64,000 nt of DNA from Climacium dendroides (taxonomy: Eukaryota > Streptophyta > Bryopsida > Hypnales > Climaciaceae), in NCBI GenBank assembly GCA_950106755.1, contig OX467088.1, positions 16,476,001 through 16,540,000 on the forward strand, read 5' to 3'. The first letter of the stretch is position 1, and every line of letters begins with the position of its first letter. The translations under genes and the position numbers were made by a program. The notes under the pieces were generated by a model. That model was not told where the DNA came from and made no database searches. It saw nothing but the letters and a program-made list of their open reading frames with translations. Below, piece by piece: positions 23,738-36,714 of the stretch.

Positions 23738-24268
23738 ACTCCCTCTATCCCCAAATGATCTTTCTATTGTACTTTATGACATTGTAATTGGTCAAATTTG
23801 ATTTTTAATTGCTATTTGGAATCAACAAAACAACTCCAAGTAGTAGTTTTCCCTCCATTCATGCAATCATCAATTAAAAGACAAATAAAATTTCTAAAGA
23901 AGTCAATCAACATTGTTTATTCTTATTTTTTGCATCTCTTTGAATATTGCTCGATTGAAGGGGATGAATCTCTGGGAGGTGGAACAAAAGACCACACATG
24001 GTCTTGGATATATATAAAATGCCTACAAATATGACAACTTCACACTCAACAATTAAATCACTAGTGATGTTCCTTGAAACGCCCTTCAAAATCTAATTTT
24101 CAATATTCCAAAACTATACTTTAAAAAGGACCTCGAAACTCAAAATTTATAGAATGCTTGGAATGCACCAAACTCTACTTATAGTGTGAAATTGACTTTT
24201 TAAATGTTAGTTATAGCCTTAATCTGGAACATTTTGTCTAACAAGATCATTTTGAGACGGAGGTAGTG
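23738..24268. mobile_element. Stowaway/mariner-like element
   Basis: The left end ACTCCCTCTATCCCCAAATG at 23738 and the reverse complement of the right end (24244-24268) agree at about 20 of 25 positions. The sequence is close to the plant Stowaway/mariner terminus CTCCCTCCGTCCCAAAAT. A TA precedes the left end; the right flank no longer shows a clean TA. The interior has no transposase, so this is a non-autonomous element of about 530 bp. Confidence 0.75.
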
Positions 24269-26759
24269 CAATGAAATAATATTTTATCCATCATTAATTT
24301 AAAATAGTACAAGTTTTGTAAGTAAATGAAATACATACTAAATAGATAGGATAACTAGTGTACTTAAAATCCAAAGCAATCATTTATATGTCTGAAATTC
24401 AAATAGAATGTAAGAAACAAAAACATGATTTGCGTGGATTAAGAAAATAATCCACATGAAAACTTGCATATGAACTTAGAACTATTGTAGGTATTCTCAT
24501 AAGTTGTTTCCTAATTTCTTATAAACAAAATTTTCACTATTTTACTAAGGTTATTTATTTTTATCCATTGTTTTAGAATTAACCCTTAAAGGACTAAATT
24601 CTATTTTTTGGCAACATAATGATTTTGGGTAGCTCAGTACAAATGGAATTTTTACTTTTCTTTTTTGAAATTTTCACATAATTTGTGCCCTATGAGTAGC
24701 TTTAAAACTCAATAAAATTCATATCTTTTGACTACATGGTTAAAAATCTATTGTATGATCTATAGTTTTTAGTAATTGGATGGCAACCCAGGCAACAAAA
24801 AAAACTTATTTAAAACTTATTTTTTAAATAAAAATTTTAAAATTATTTTTTTGGATTTATATACACATGGAAGGCTTTGAATCATTCCATTTTGATTAAT
24901 GAGATGAAAGTTATGAGGAGTTTTAGTTTGTAGGAGTTTGTGGATAGTTATGGAATCCTTACTCTAAAATAAACTCTGAAGTCCTTCATTTAACTCAATT
25001 TTCAATATTTTGAAAAAAAATTAGAAAAATTGGGTGTAGATTGTTTATTATAAAATCAAAATAATTGGAATTGGCATTTTTCATCTCCGTAAATAAATTG
25101 TTAACAATTTAGTATTTTGAATCATTCTCTACTTCTTTCTACTTACTATTTTTTCCATATAACAGCACACTTCCAAATGATCTAAATTTTTACAATCATG
25201 TACCCAACTTGCTTCAAAGAATGAATCCAAAGAGTAACCACCATTTTGGACATTTTTTTAATACAAATGTGACCTTGTGAAGTGTAGTTGCTATGTTTTT
25301 TGCAAGACCAAAAAAAAAAATGTGTCACTTCAAATGCTCATATCTTGCCATCTACACGGTGAAAAGTTTAAAAAAAATTTCCACATCTTCTCAAACCAAC
25401 ATACTCCAAGATCCTATGGTTATATGTGTCCAATTTTATTTTTCTTCTAAAATTTGGTGCTTATACTAGAAATGGCAATTTTGGAGTATTTTTTTGGTAA
25501 AAACATAGTGTAAAACATTTTAAGGGTTATTAAACTCCAACCCTAACAACCACTATTGAGTCAAAATATTTTATCCATCTCCCCATTTTAAAAGAAGTAA
25601 CAATTTTTTTTTTAAAGTGACAAAGGTCATACCTCTTACAAATTAAATATAATTAAACAAATCAAATCTACAATTTTGATGTAATTAAATGTATTTAAAA
25701 AAATTCTTAAAACTTAGGGTATTCCAAAATTCTCATTGATTTCAATTTGTAACAGATTTACACCAAAAATATTGTATAAAATGTATAATCTTCCAAAAAA
25801 ATGATTTCAATGACTTTTGGAGGTGAAATAAAAAAAAGTTTGTTGGTGCCAAGGTAAATATCCATAATATTCAGTAGCAAACAGAGGAGTCTGCCTTCCC
25901 TCTGACAGAATGGTGTCGAATATTCGGCATCATTTCATTCGCTGGATGATATGGTGCTGAATATTCTACACCATATAGTAGCTATATGGCCAAATGTCGA
26001 AAAATGTCACACTGTGAGAGATAAAAATAGTGAAACAATTAATGAGGGCTTAGTTGACTCCAATTAAATTAGCTTTGGTAGTTGGCACCACCACTTTCTG
26101 TGGATGAAATTCTTGGAAGAGAAGAAAGGCAGCCTTTGCTTTAGCTACTGAATGTTATGTCTCCCATTATTTACCGTGAGTGATATATTCTTCAAATCAA
26201 TCCTATTATTAGCTTAGAAATAGATATTGGGTGGTCCTTAAATCAACCTCTTTAGCCATGCACTGAATTGAAGATGAAATGTTATTTATTGCAAGAGCCA
26301 ATCATTCTCCCTGGTTTCTTCATATCTCTTTACAAGTTACAAGGGAATTTTTTTTGAAAAAACTGCAATCACAAATAGGTACCTATGACATAAATCTTTG
26401 AAAATTCATAAGTAATGCAGTAATGCTTCAAAAAATATGAAATCACTTGTGTTAGGTGCGGCATCTATTTCTCTTTGCCCAAAAAATGAGCTAAAAATCT
26501 TCATGTCCACAAAAGCTTATGGAAATGGTAGACCAACTTTTAAATGGTCACTTTTAGAGCAAGCTATCTTAATTTGTATAACCAAGAGGGCACCTATTGA
26601 TTTGTCTCATTTGTCACATCTATTTCTACCAATATATATACATTAAATCAATTCTTTTGCATTCAAATTTTTTTTTGAGAGGTTTACGGAAGGCAATCCA
26701 TTCTTGATCACTACCACCTCCAATTTTGGCAATGTAGGTTGCTTTCTTTCAATGTAGGA
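24269..26759. other. AT-rich intergenic DNA, nothing recognised
   Basis: Very AT-rich with frequent stop codons in all frames. A family A fragment (ATGAAATCACTTGTGTTAGG) is near 26437. No other structure was seen. Confidence 0.55.
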
Positions 26760-27040
26760 AGAGATGAGTAGTGATAAATTATGGCACAATTCCTGACGCA
26801 ATTGTAGCACATTATGATTGGCTACAAGACTCAATATTACAACCAACCTTGAGTAGATTTTGCGACCAATACTTGGTCAGAAATAGGAAGGTCTATACGA
26901 CAAGTATGGGTCGAACAAAATCTGCAGCTAAAAAATTCATAGTAACTATGTTTTGAGAAATAAAAATCTGAATTTTTTTTAAAAGTCTTCCAAACTGGAA
27001 AAATTCCCCACTGAAGAACCCTGTCCTAACACTTGAATGA
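26760..27040 (+). repeat. Repeat family D, copy 1
   Basis: Shares ordered blocks with 35535-35835 and 47605-47925: ACATTATGATTGGCTACA, CAATATTACAACCAACC, GAAATAGGAAGGTCTATA, AAAAAATTCATAGTAACTAT and AAAAATTCCCCACT. All three copies are in the same orientation. Non-coding; family unknown. Confidence 0.65.
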
Positions 27041-27293
27041 ATTGATTATTGGGAGGCATTGCATGTGAGAGGATCATGGAAGGATTCGTGTTTCTCATAC
27101 CCAAAAACATTGCTGCAAGACATCACTGTTTCAAGCTTCAAATTCCAAGAATTTTGGATTGGTTTGCTACCATTAAGTCCTATCTATGGACGGTTGAGGC
27201 AACAAAGCTAACGACAACAATCTAAGTTATATTCCCTCTCAAAATTGATCTACAACTCATATTTATTGCAAAAGATTATATATTGCAAAAGGT

Positions 27294-28670
27294 AACCCTT
27301 GAGTATCCCTAGCATTTGGAGGTTTAAAAATGTCATTGCTTTTGAAGTGTTATAGGTCTAAATGTCACCTCACTAAAGAATAGAAATCTCAACTGTATAA
27401 TGTTATAATGTAGTGTACGTTTTGTGGACAACGTGAATCAAATTTGGAGTCATTTGGCTAAATTCTAGTAGATTGCAAGATTGTAATGTATTAGTGTTGC
27501 AAAAGGATGCCAAAATTTTCCTAGCAGCACAATAGACTGAGCTGAAATTCAAATGTTTAAACCTACTCAAATACAAAAAAAGTGTAAAGTGTTTCAATAT
27601 GAGTATACTCATTTGTGTTTGGAAAATGGCTTTGAAATGTCAAAAAAGTGGCAATAAAACATCTAAGGTTTAACCCCCTTCTACCAAAATGCTTCTTAGT
27701 TACTCATAACTTTCTAGATTGATATGAAATTTTAACCACACAAACTAGACTAGTTCGCCGAAACTGGGCGTCAAGTGAACGTAACTTGACCGCCAGTATG
27801 CAAAATTTTCCCAATTTTTAAAATTGGAAACAGACACCATATGAAGAAGAAACATGCAATCCACAAATGTACGGATTTTGAACTTTGATTGGCTCTCAAA
27901 CATTCAAAACAACTTGGATTGACATAAAAACTCTACCATAAAAACTAGACTTTATGGGGAATCCAACCTAAATTTTTTAATTGAAAACAAACATTGGATG
28001 AAGGAGATACAAGCCCCAAAGTTGCAACCATCAAAATGCATGTAGTTTGGTGAACAAATTTGAACCCATGAACTTCGAATGGCTCCCAAACACTCAAAAC
28101 AACTTGGATTGACATAAAAACTCTACCATAAAAACTAGACTTTGTGGGGAATCCAATCCAAGTTTTTTTTAATTGAAAACAAATATTGGGTGAAGGAGAT
28201 ACAAGCCCCTCGACAAGCCCCCAAAGTTGCAACCATCAAAACACATACAATTTGGTGAACAAATTTGAACCTATGAATTTTGAATGGCTCCCAAACATTC
28301 AAAACAACTTGGATTGATATGAAAACTCTACCATAAAAACTAGACTTCACGGGGGATCCAACCCAAATTTTTTAAATTTAAAACAAACATTGGATGAAGG
28401 AGAGATAAGCCCCCAAAGTTGCAACCATCAAAACACATGCAGTTGGTGAACAAATTTGAACCCATAAACTTTGAATGGCTCCCAAAAAGTGGATACACCT
28501 TGGATCCATATGAAAATTGTATCATGCAAACTAGAAGAGAGAGCACAAATTTCCCAACAAGTTTTATTAAATTCCGACATCACATGCAATAGATACATCA
28601 CTTCGAATTGGGCTTCCAAACTATGTGGGGATACTTTCGGTCCATGAGCTTGGGGGGGGTCCTCAATGGT
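27294..28670 (+). mobile_element. Family C element 2, expanded internal array
   Basis: The left end GGTAACCCTTGAG and body 27330-27700 align with element 1 (19313-19740). The right half carries an expanded array marked by CTAGAC at 27745, 27945, 28135 and 28340 and CTAGAA at 28530, so about five units with periods of 190-205 bp. Two central units are the closest pair. The array keeps related frames open on the - strand (27945-28619), giving repeated peptides such as SFYGRVFMSIQVVLSVWEPF; these move frame between units and are not judged coding. The right terminus is decayed. Confidence 0.7.
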
Positions 28671-28974
28671 TGGAAAAGGCTGAACTGAGCCTTCAGAACA
28701 TGTGCCTTTTGTTTCTTCTTCTTATAAATAGACTACTTCGTTTTGCACGAGTCTGCCACAGGGGGCTCTATCCTAATGCTCATCAAGTTGGGAATAGCTA
28801 CATTCTCAATTGTATGCAATTAAAAACATTAGAAAAAAAAATGCTACTTCAAGGTGGGTCAATCAGTTAATGCTTGAATCTTTGCAACCTTATGCGTCAA
28901 TGTTTGAATCTGTACTTTACCTTCTTAATCAAACTTACGTGTAAAGACTAGTTCAATAGCATAATCAAATTTGA

Positions 28975-29345
28975 CTTCAACTTATTTGCAATGCATAGCC
29001 GGTTGTTGATTTTTCAACGCTAATGTGGCACCGTTCTATTGGCAACCCGTCACCATTGCCATTGTAAAGTTGTAATTTATAACTTTCTTTCCTTTCGTGG
29101 TGAGAGTCTTATTTGCAATGCATAACTAGTTGTTGACTTTTCAACGCTAACGTGGCACTGTTCTATTGGTGACCCATCACCATTGTCATTAGAAGTTGCA
29201 ATTTATAACTTCCTTTCCTTTCACAATGAGAGTCTTATTTGCAATGCATAGTTGGTTGTTGATTTTTCAATGCTAATGTGGCATCGTTCTATTGGTGACC
29301 TATCACCATTGCCCTTAGAAGTTGTAATTTATAACTTCTTTTCTT
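28975..29345 (+). repeat. ~126-bp tandem repeat, three copies
   Basis: CTTATTTGCAATGCATA starts at 28981, 29108 and 29233. Each copy continues with TTTTCAACGCTAA (variants), TGGCACCGTTCTATTGG, CATCACCATTG and TTATAACTTCCTTTCCTTTC. Spacings are 127 and 125 bp. Non-coding. Confidence 0.9.
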
Positions 29346-32300
29346 TCCAACTTCCTTCTTACACCTTGGGATTAGGAAAATCAAACATCGTGATTGAAAA
29401 ATGTACAACATACAATAACCAATTCACTACTAGCATGGTTCATCAATTATCTATTGCATGATCAACATGGTTTGAAAATTTAGAGTTAATTGGAAAGTGA
29501 ACCCTAGTTTGTAGAACCCCAATTTGTAAGAGCGAAGGTTTAACTAAGAGTAAGATAACATGCTTTGCAATTGCACAACTTCTAAAACTGCCCACATCCT
29601 CAAAATGTACACTATGCATACATGTTGCTTTTTCATAGCCTTCAACAATGTACGGTCACCTTCAACAATGTATAGTTGGGTCCAATTCATTTATGAACTA
29701 CCTATTTTTGTTGTGCACGTTGCATAATGTGGAAGAGATTTGGAATTTTTCATCTTGCATTATTTACACTCAATTATCACACAATTCCACTCAAGCCTAC
29801 CAAATTTTAGCTAAAAAAAACAAAATTCATTGAATTTTTGAAGTCAATTTTCATGATTTTACATAATATTTTATTGAAAATAATTGGTGATGAAATTTTT
29901 TAATTCAATTGCATAAATATGTAGAGAACATCCATATGCACATCTTTCATATTAAAAAACATCCCATTAAGTAACAAAAATATAAGCTCCCAATAAGGGC
30001 TCAATTGAGGCATCATATGATCAAACTTTGTGAAATAGATATCTCTATATTTTGAATTAGATTTTGGCAAAGTAATTGTACCATCATGCTCAAATGTACC
30101 AAATTAGTTACCACATGAGTGGCACATAGAAAAACCTAATTATAACAAAGAAATATCTATTCTTACAACATTTGGACATTGTCATCCTAACACTTAAAAC
30201 TCTATAGAAAGAATTGTAAAACTTTTCTAGAAAAGCTTGCCTAGGATAAGATCTACATATGGATGCTCCCTACATATATCCACAATCAAACTTTAAAAAT
30301 TCACCACCAATTGCTTGCAATAAAATATCTTGTAAAACCATAAAAATTAACTTTAAAAATTCACCAAAAATGGAGATTTGGTTTTTGAAGTTGAAATTTT
30401 GTAGGCTTGCATGCAATTGCATAAGGATACAATGATAATCATCTCTTCCAAAATCTATCAATTATACTCTACATTGTAAAAGAAAATTTGAATGCCTGAA
30501 ACAAGTAGTTTGTAAATGAACTAGACCCAACTGTACAAACAGTGCAAATTTCAAGAGGTGGGCAATTTTAGAGTCCTAAACCAGTTCAACTTCAAAATTT
30601 TATAACTAATTCCAAAAATCTCCAAAAAAATATGAAACGACTTGGGTTAGATGCCCATTCCACTTGTCCTTCACGGAAAATTTACTGAAAATTATTTTAA
30701 GAAGCATTGCATCCCCAAAATTCAGTTTCAGCTCTTAGGTGGGCCATTTCTGGACCTCTTCCCTTAGTACAAAAGAAACACAACACCAAACTCCATCTCA
30801 CCGAATTGGGATTCAGATTTGGGTGCTTCAAGGAGTTTTGTGCTGGAATTTTTTTTTTCTTCTCAAACTCGTGTTCCTTGGTCCCACAATGCACACACTT
30901 TACAATTGACTCTATCATGTGCGCCATGTGCACCATTTGGTGGGTCAGTTTAGAGCCAATGAATGTTAAAAGCATGAGCACTTTTGGAGCAAACCTACAA
31001 TTTGTGCATCTAGTGGCATTCAACATTAGATATTCAATAAGGTTTTGTAGGATTGGAGTGACTGGGCAGTTGTTTTTTGTGCCAAGATATTCAGAGCTCA
31101 AGAAGAGCGTTAGCTACCAAGGTAGAAGCCTCATTCCTGTGAATTTAAGCAAATTCAGCATAGTTGGAGGCACCTTGTACTTTTGCTAGAAAATCATGAT
31201 TTTCTTTTTTAATTTAAAAAAGTTGGATAAGGCATCTGTTTTCTGTGAATTTTCAAAGGAGAGCTCTCTAAAGCACCTAAAACAACACTCTAGTAAAGCT
31301 ACCTTGATTTTGACACTAAAATCTATAAAAAAAATCAGCACCCACCAACCATAGTTTAGCATGAGGACGGTTTCAAGGTACTTTTGGGGACACTATAGGG
31401 AAACTCTACAGTGAATAGATGCATACATGGACTTAAATGGGTGCTTAAGTTAAGTTCATATTTCTTTTTGGAACTCAAATGGGAGAATACTTGTTGCCAT
31501 TGGATGCACTCATGGTCATACATAAGGTAGACTAGCCCATTTCTGTTGACTATCTAATTTTGTCACCCTACTTTTGGTCCCAATTCCGGCATAAAACTCA
31601 TCCAAAATCCATTCATTTTCTGACAAAATCAATGCATTAATGCCAACAAGGGATAATGTGTCAATCCTCTATTGGTAAATACTTGATTGCCATTAGATAC
31701 ATAAAAAGGCAACTATGGGTTGTTTACGGGACATTTATGACTCCATTCTTTAGGCAATTTTGTAATTTCAAGGCAAACTTATTTAGAAATTAATAGAAAT
31801 TACAAGTTTAATCATAAAATTATAATTCTACTTGTATTTGATTTGTGAAACAAGTGCACACCTTTGAAAAGTATTTTTCCCTCTTGGAGTTGACCCCAAG
31901 ATATTTAGATTGCAAATAATAGGCTTGTCTAATTTATGTCCCACTTGTTGCAAGATGTTATTTGCTAACTTGACTGTGGTAGAGTAAAAGAAGCACCTAA
32001 AAAAAAATTCACTTGTTTGTCTTATTTTATTGTGATCTTCATTCTTCATGAAATTAAACACCTAATTAAAGCTATTTTGGGTGTTTTTGAGCAAAATTGT
32101 CACTAAAGAAGACATATTGAAAACAAGGTGGAGTGGTCAACTATTTGTGTGACCCATTTTGCAGCTTCTAATTGCAAAATCTTGCTTCTAACTTGAATGT
32201 CTATTTCTCCACCAGTTTTAACAACCTAATTCTTTAGTAATTTTGAGAGCATAAAGTTCAAAGTATTTAATAAAATAAACTTTTGCCAATTATTGTTTTA

Positions 32301-35300
32301 GAATTCCAATTTCAACTTTGAATTAAACTATTAAAGAAAAATGTTTGGCTTCTGTTATCTAAAGAATTTGTTTTATATCAAAAAATTGAGTTGGGAATGT
32401 ATGAAACAAATAGTATAGACCGCCCCTTTTTATATTCAGCCTTTAAATAATCATTATGTCAAAGGATGTATATAGTAGTAAAAAAATTAGATTGCTAATA
32501 AATCTAACATGGAATTCAAACTAGACAATCCCAATGGTGACAAATGTTGTAGGAAGACATCTAAATCCTATGCACTTCTTGTTTTTTAAAATTGTGAATA
32601 ATTGAGTTAATCTTTAAAGGACATTGCAAGTCCCACAAGCATTTTAAAAGTCAAAATCTGAATTTTTAGATAGTTTTTAATTTTAAATTAAAAAATTTAA
32701 CTAAGAAAATATAAATCCAATCATCTACTTTTTTGTTTCATTTGAATTTTTCTTCAAAATTGTTAAAATTATAGTTCTTGTGACACTTTGAAGAAAGAAT
32801 CTTAAAAATTCATAATACACCACTTTTGAACTTTTTCTATCAAATTTCTCTTAATGTTAGCCCAAGGAGTACATCAAGTACAATATAATGTTTGTCGCTA
32901 TTATTTCCATTCTTCTTAAAAAAAAATCCATATTATTTAAATGATTTTTGTAATTTCTATCATTTTTATTAAAAAATTTGTACAAATTTATATATAATTC
33001 AATTTGATGTTTTTAATTATAAAAAATGAGATTGAATTTTAGACATATATTACTACATTTGGAAAAATATTAAAATTTTGAAATGTATATTTTAATGTAT
33101 AAATCTTATAAATTTCGACCAAGTTTAGACATAAAATGTTTTTTAAGGATTAAGAAGCAAAACTTGTATGTTTTTTCATAGAACATTTCATTATTGCTTG
33201 CACAACAAAATTTCTTATACCTTTTTCCTCATTCTCTAGAATAGAATGAATAAAAAATTTCCTTATAGATACGGATCTATACTAAATTTTTTTTTTCCAG
33301 AATGATTATATCTAGTTGTCCAAGAGTTAATGGAAATTAAAAAGACAAACTAAATCTCTAAATAATTTTTTTCCTTGGAAAGTGGCTTATTGGAAAGCTA
33401 GAAGCAATCTACATCTTACACAAAAGTTTCAAAAAATATAGTTAAGAATTGCATTCATAAGAACCTGCCTAAAAATGCTAAAATCCAGTTTGCTAAATGA
33501 AAGGTTTTGAATTTTTGCGCTTTTTTGTCATTTTTTATATGTATATATACACTTCAATTTCATCAAATTGAATGTCAAAGAAGGTTATTATTTCAAGTGG
33601 ATTTTGATATAATTATAAGGTAAAACAGCCCATTGTGGTCAAATGACCCATTGTGGTTTTTTTCAGTATGTGAGATGTGGGCCACAATGTATGTCTTATA
33701 TGACAGCAATGGAGTGAACACTGACCTCATTAGGAACTTCTGATTTTTTAGTGTGAAGTTCAGTGTAAAAATTGACTTTTTTGGCCTATCTTTATAGAAA
33801 ATATTTTGACTGCATTAGGTAGTGAGATGAGCATTATAGATTCAGATTTTGCTGGTTTTAAAGTAGTCTACAGAGTCTTTTGGGATGAACACTTCAAAAA
33901 TTCCTAGTGAATTCATACTTTGTCAAAAAAAAAAAAAAAAAATTCAATTGCACTTGTTGTTTCTCACACTTATACTAATGTGGGAAAAAATTGAAAAATT
34001 TCAGCAACAAGATGATGTCAAACTCCTCATTATGACCACAATGGGCTGGTTTACCTTAGTCTTTTTAAGAAAATTAACCCTTAAGGTCCTTTTGTTTCCT
34101 TGGAGACATAATGGATCTCATACGGTCTCAATTTCCATTGTGATTTTTTTTTCTTAAATAAAAATGCATCAACTTTTTGGAATATAACCTATATTTCAAT
34201 TGGTGCCTAGAAGAAAAAGTCATGCCACCCTAAGTTTAAAACAATAGGCATTGTACATCAGAAAAAATCCAAAAAAATTCAAAATAAAACTCTTAAAAAT
34301 TTGGCTCTAATAGAAAGTATTTTTGTCTTTATGGGAAGATTTGATTCATTCTAATTTGGACTAGTGATGAGAAAAGTTATGGACAATCTTGTTTTTTGGA
34401 CAATCTAAGGTAAGAGGTTTGCTTGCTAGAACAATCTCAACCAAAGAATTTTGCTTGCTAGAACAAGCTCACTATTGGAATTATTGTGTTTCAATTCTTG
34501 TTTAGTGCAAGGTCCTATGTTTAGATATGCACACAAAAAAAAAAATTCTAAATTTTTTTGCACTTTGCAATAGAAACAACAAATTTGAGTGGAATTTGAT
34601 GAAAAAAAGGCCTTGGGTTAAAATCAACTTTCATTTTAGGAATTTCAATGTCCGATTAGCCACAATTATACAACCAATGATTTTCATGAAAACAAAGTCC
34701 TAACAACAACATTGATTAGGCATAGTGAGATTTCATGCTTTAGATAGAGCTTAGCAAGCATGAAATCTAAGGTGGGAGGTTCCTAAAGCACCCATTTAAG
34801 AGCTGAAAATTAATTTAAGGAGGTCAAACTTCTTGAAATATTTTTTCTTGTAAATTTTTCTTGAAAGACAAATGGAATAGGCATTCAATCCAAGCCATCT
34901 CATATTTTCTTGTCTAAAATGTACTCCCAATATTCATGAGAATCTATTATCACTTTTGAAAACACCTATTTTTAGCACTTTTAAAAATTTGTAATTCATT
35001 CATATGGTGTTCAAAAAATGTATTCTAAGAAAATCTAGAATCCCCTTGTCACTACCAATAGGACTCCCTTTAAAAGTTTTTCAATATACTCATGGGAACC
35101 AATGTTTTTTTTTTGCAATTTGGTGCAAAATTGTACCAAAGTTTTTGGGATGGCACCATGCCCATAGAAAAAACAACATGAAAACCCCCCTATAAATTGC
35201 CAGAAAACTTCAAATTAAAAAAAAATCTTAGATGAAATTGCCAAATTGTGGATGAAAATAGAATTAAGGATATGTGATATGTGCTAATGTGATGTTTTCT

Positions 35301-35450
35301 ATTCATTTTGTGAATGAATCAATGTTGAAGTTTGGAGCACTACTGCCACATTTAATATTGCCACTATGGCACTTCATAGAAAATGAAAAAAACAAACCTA
35401 ATGGGAACCATGTTGAATTGCTTATTTGTGCGATTTTAGGTGCAGTTACC
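29346..35450. other. AT-rich intergenic DNA with family A fragments
   Basis: No secure gene. Family A fragments lie at 29575-29670, 30530-30720 (inverted) and 34766-34920. The stretch 30700-31190 is open on both strands (160 codons +, 134 codons -); the - frame contains two CxxC pairs (CTNC and CVHC) but matches no family I recognise. A poly-A tract lies at about 33927-33943. Confidence 0.5.
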
Positions 35451-35835
35451 TTAAGGGAGGCAACCCATTCCCAACTAGGGACTCATTCCTGTCATATGGA
35501 CTGCACTCTTTCCAATCAGCAGGAGAAAACAGGACATTAATTGTGGCACAATCTCTAATGCAGTTGTGACATATTATGATTGGTTGCAGTTTTGGTTGAC
35601 TTTACAACCAACCTATGGTTGGAAATAGGGGGACCTATATGACAAGAATGTGTCGGACAGAATCTTCAACTAAAAAATTTGTAGTAATTATGTTTTGAGA
35701 AATAAAATTTTGAAAAAATATGAAATCCTTCTAAACTCTATTTCTGTACATGGAAAAATTTCTCCACTCAAGAAAACAACACTCCAGATATGCAAAATTG
35801 CTTAATTGGTCGGAAATGGGTCGGCTCCCTTAGTT
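35451..35835 (+). repeat. Repeat family D, copy 2
   Basis: Same ordered blocks as copies at 26760-27040 and 47605-47925, including GTGACATATTATGATTGGTT, GACCTATATGACAAGAATG and AAATCCTTCTAAACTCTATT. The end, GTCGGAAATGGGTCGGCTCC, matches the end of copy 3 closely. Confidence 0.65.
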
Positions 35836-36094
35836 ACGAATTTTTGAAGTGGAAACACAGTGGTCACACTAAACGCATCCACTGCCCTCTTGAAATGTAC
35901 ACTATTTGTACATTGTTGGTGCAACGAGAAAGCCAAATTGTACTTGTGTACTTTTTTTTCAAAGCCCCCTCTCGGACCTTACAACAAGAAAGGCAAATTT
36001 TATCCGAGGGATAGAAAAGTGCTGACACTAGCAACAGAAAGAGAGTGTTGTTTTCGACAGTTTTTGCATGACATGGAAATTAAAGTGTCAAAAA

Positions 36095-36172
36095 TTGTCT
36101 CATTCTTTTTTCTCTTTTTCTCTTTTTTTTTCTTTTTTTCTTTTTCTTTTTCTCTTTTTTCCTTTTGTTTTT
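36095..36172 (+). repeat. Polypyrimidine (CTTTTT-rich) tract
   Basis: About 75 bases composed almost only of T and C on the + strand, with an irregular CTTTTT pattern. The matching Lys/Glu-rich - strand frame at 36000-36203 is a by-product. Confidence 0.85.
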
Positions 36173-36714
36173 GAAACAAATGGAAACTTGTCTCATTCTT
36201 CAAAACTTATTATTATGAAGGGTCAAGTTCAACTCAGACTAAGTCTTGCCCCTCATAATTTCGTAATAGAGTAGTTCAGTGACCTTTTTCAGTTTTTCCA
36301 TATAGAATAGCATAATGCATGCAAATCGGTGTCAGTCCATGAGAGAGAATTTATTCCAAATGCTTGCTCGTCCACATCCACATTGCAAAAGTAAAAGTAA
36401 GGGGGGCCAGGCCAGGGCTTTTTTTTTTCATTTTTTTTTTAATGAAGTGTGAAAGTGGTGATATATATTAAAATGTTATGGTGGTGCTTCAAATTTCAAC
36501 GTTCGTCCACAATATTGAATGGAAAATATCAAATTTGTACATATCACATGTCTCCTAATTCTATTTTCATCCACAATCTAGTGATTTCATTCAAGATTAA
36601 TTTTTTTTTTACAGTTTTTTGGTGAAAAACTTCACAATTATTTACCATTTTTAAGCAAAATTAATTTTTTTAGTACAATCTAGCATTGGAAAGCCAAAAA
36701 AGAACAGCAAACTT

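Noticed and set aside
27945..28619. Several - strand frames giving similar peptides, as if a repeat protein
   Set aside because: They are translations of the family C tandem array, lie in different frames from unit to unit, and have no counterpart with an open frame in elements 1 and 3.
30707..31189. 160-codon + strand frame as a gene
   Set aside because: Low-complexity hydrophobic composition, an equally long frame on the other strand, and no recognisable domain.
36000..36274. Lys/Glu-rich or Phe/Ser-rich small proteins
   Set aside because: They are translations of the polypyrimidine tract at 36095-36172.
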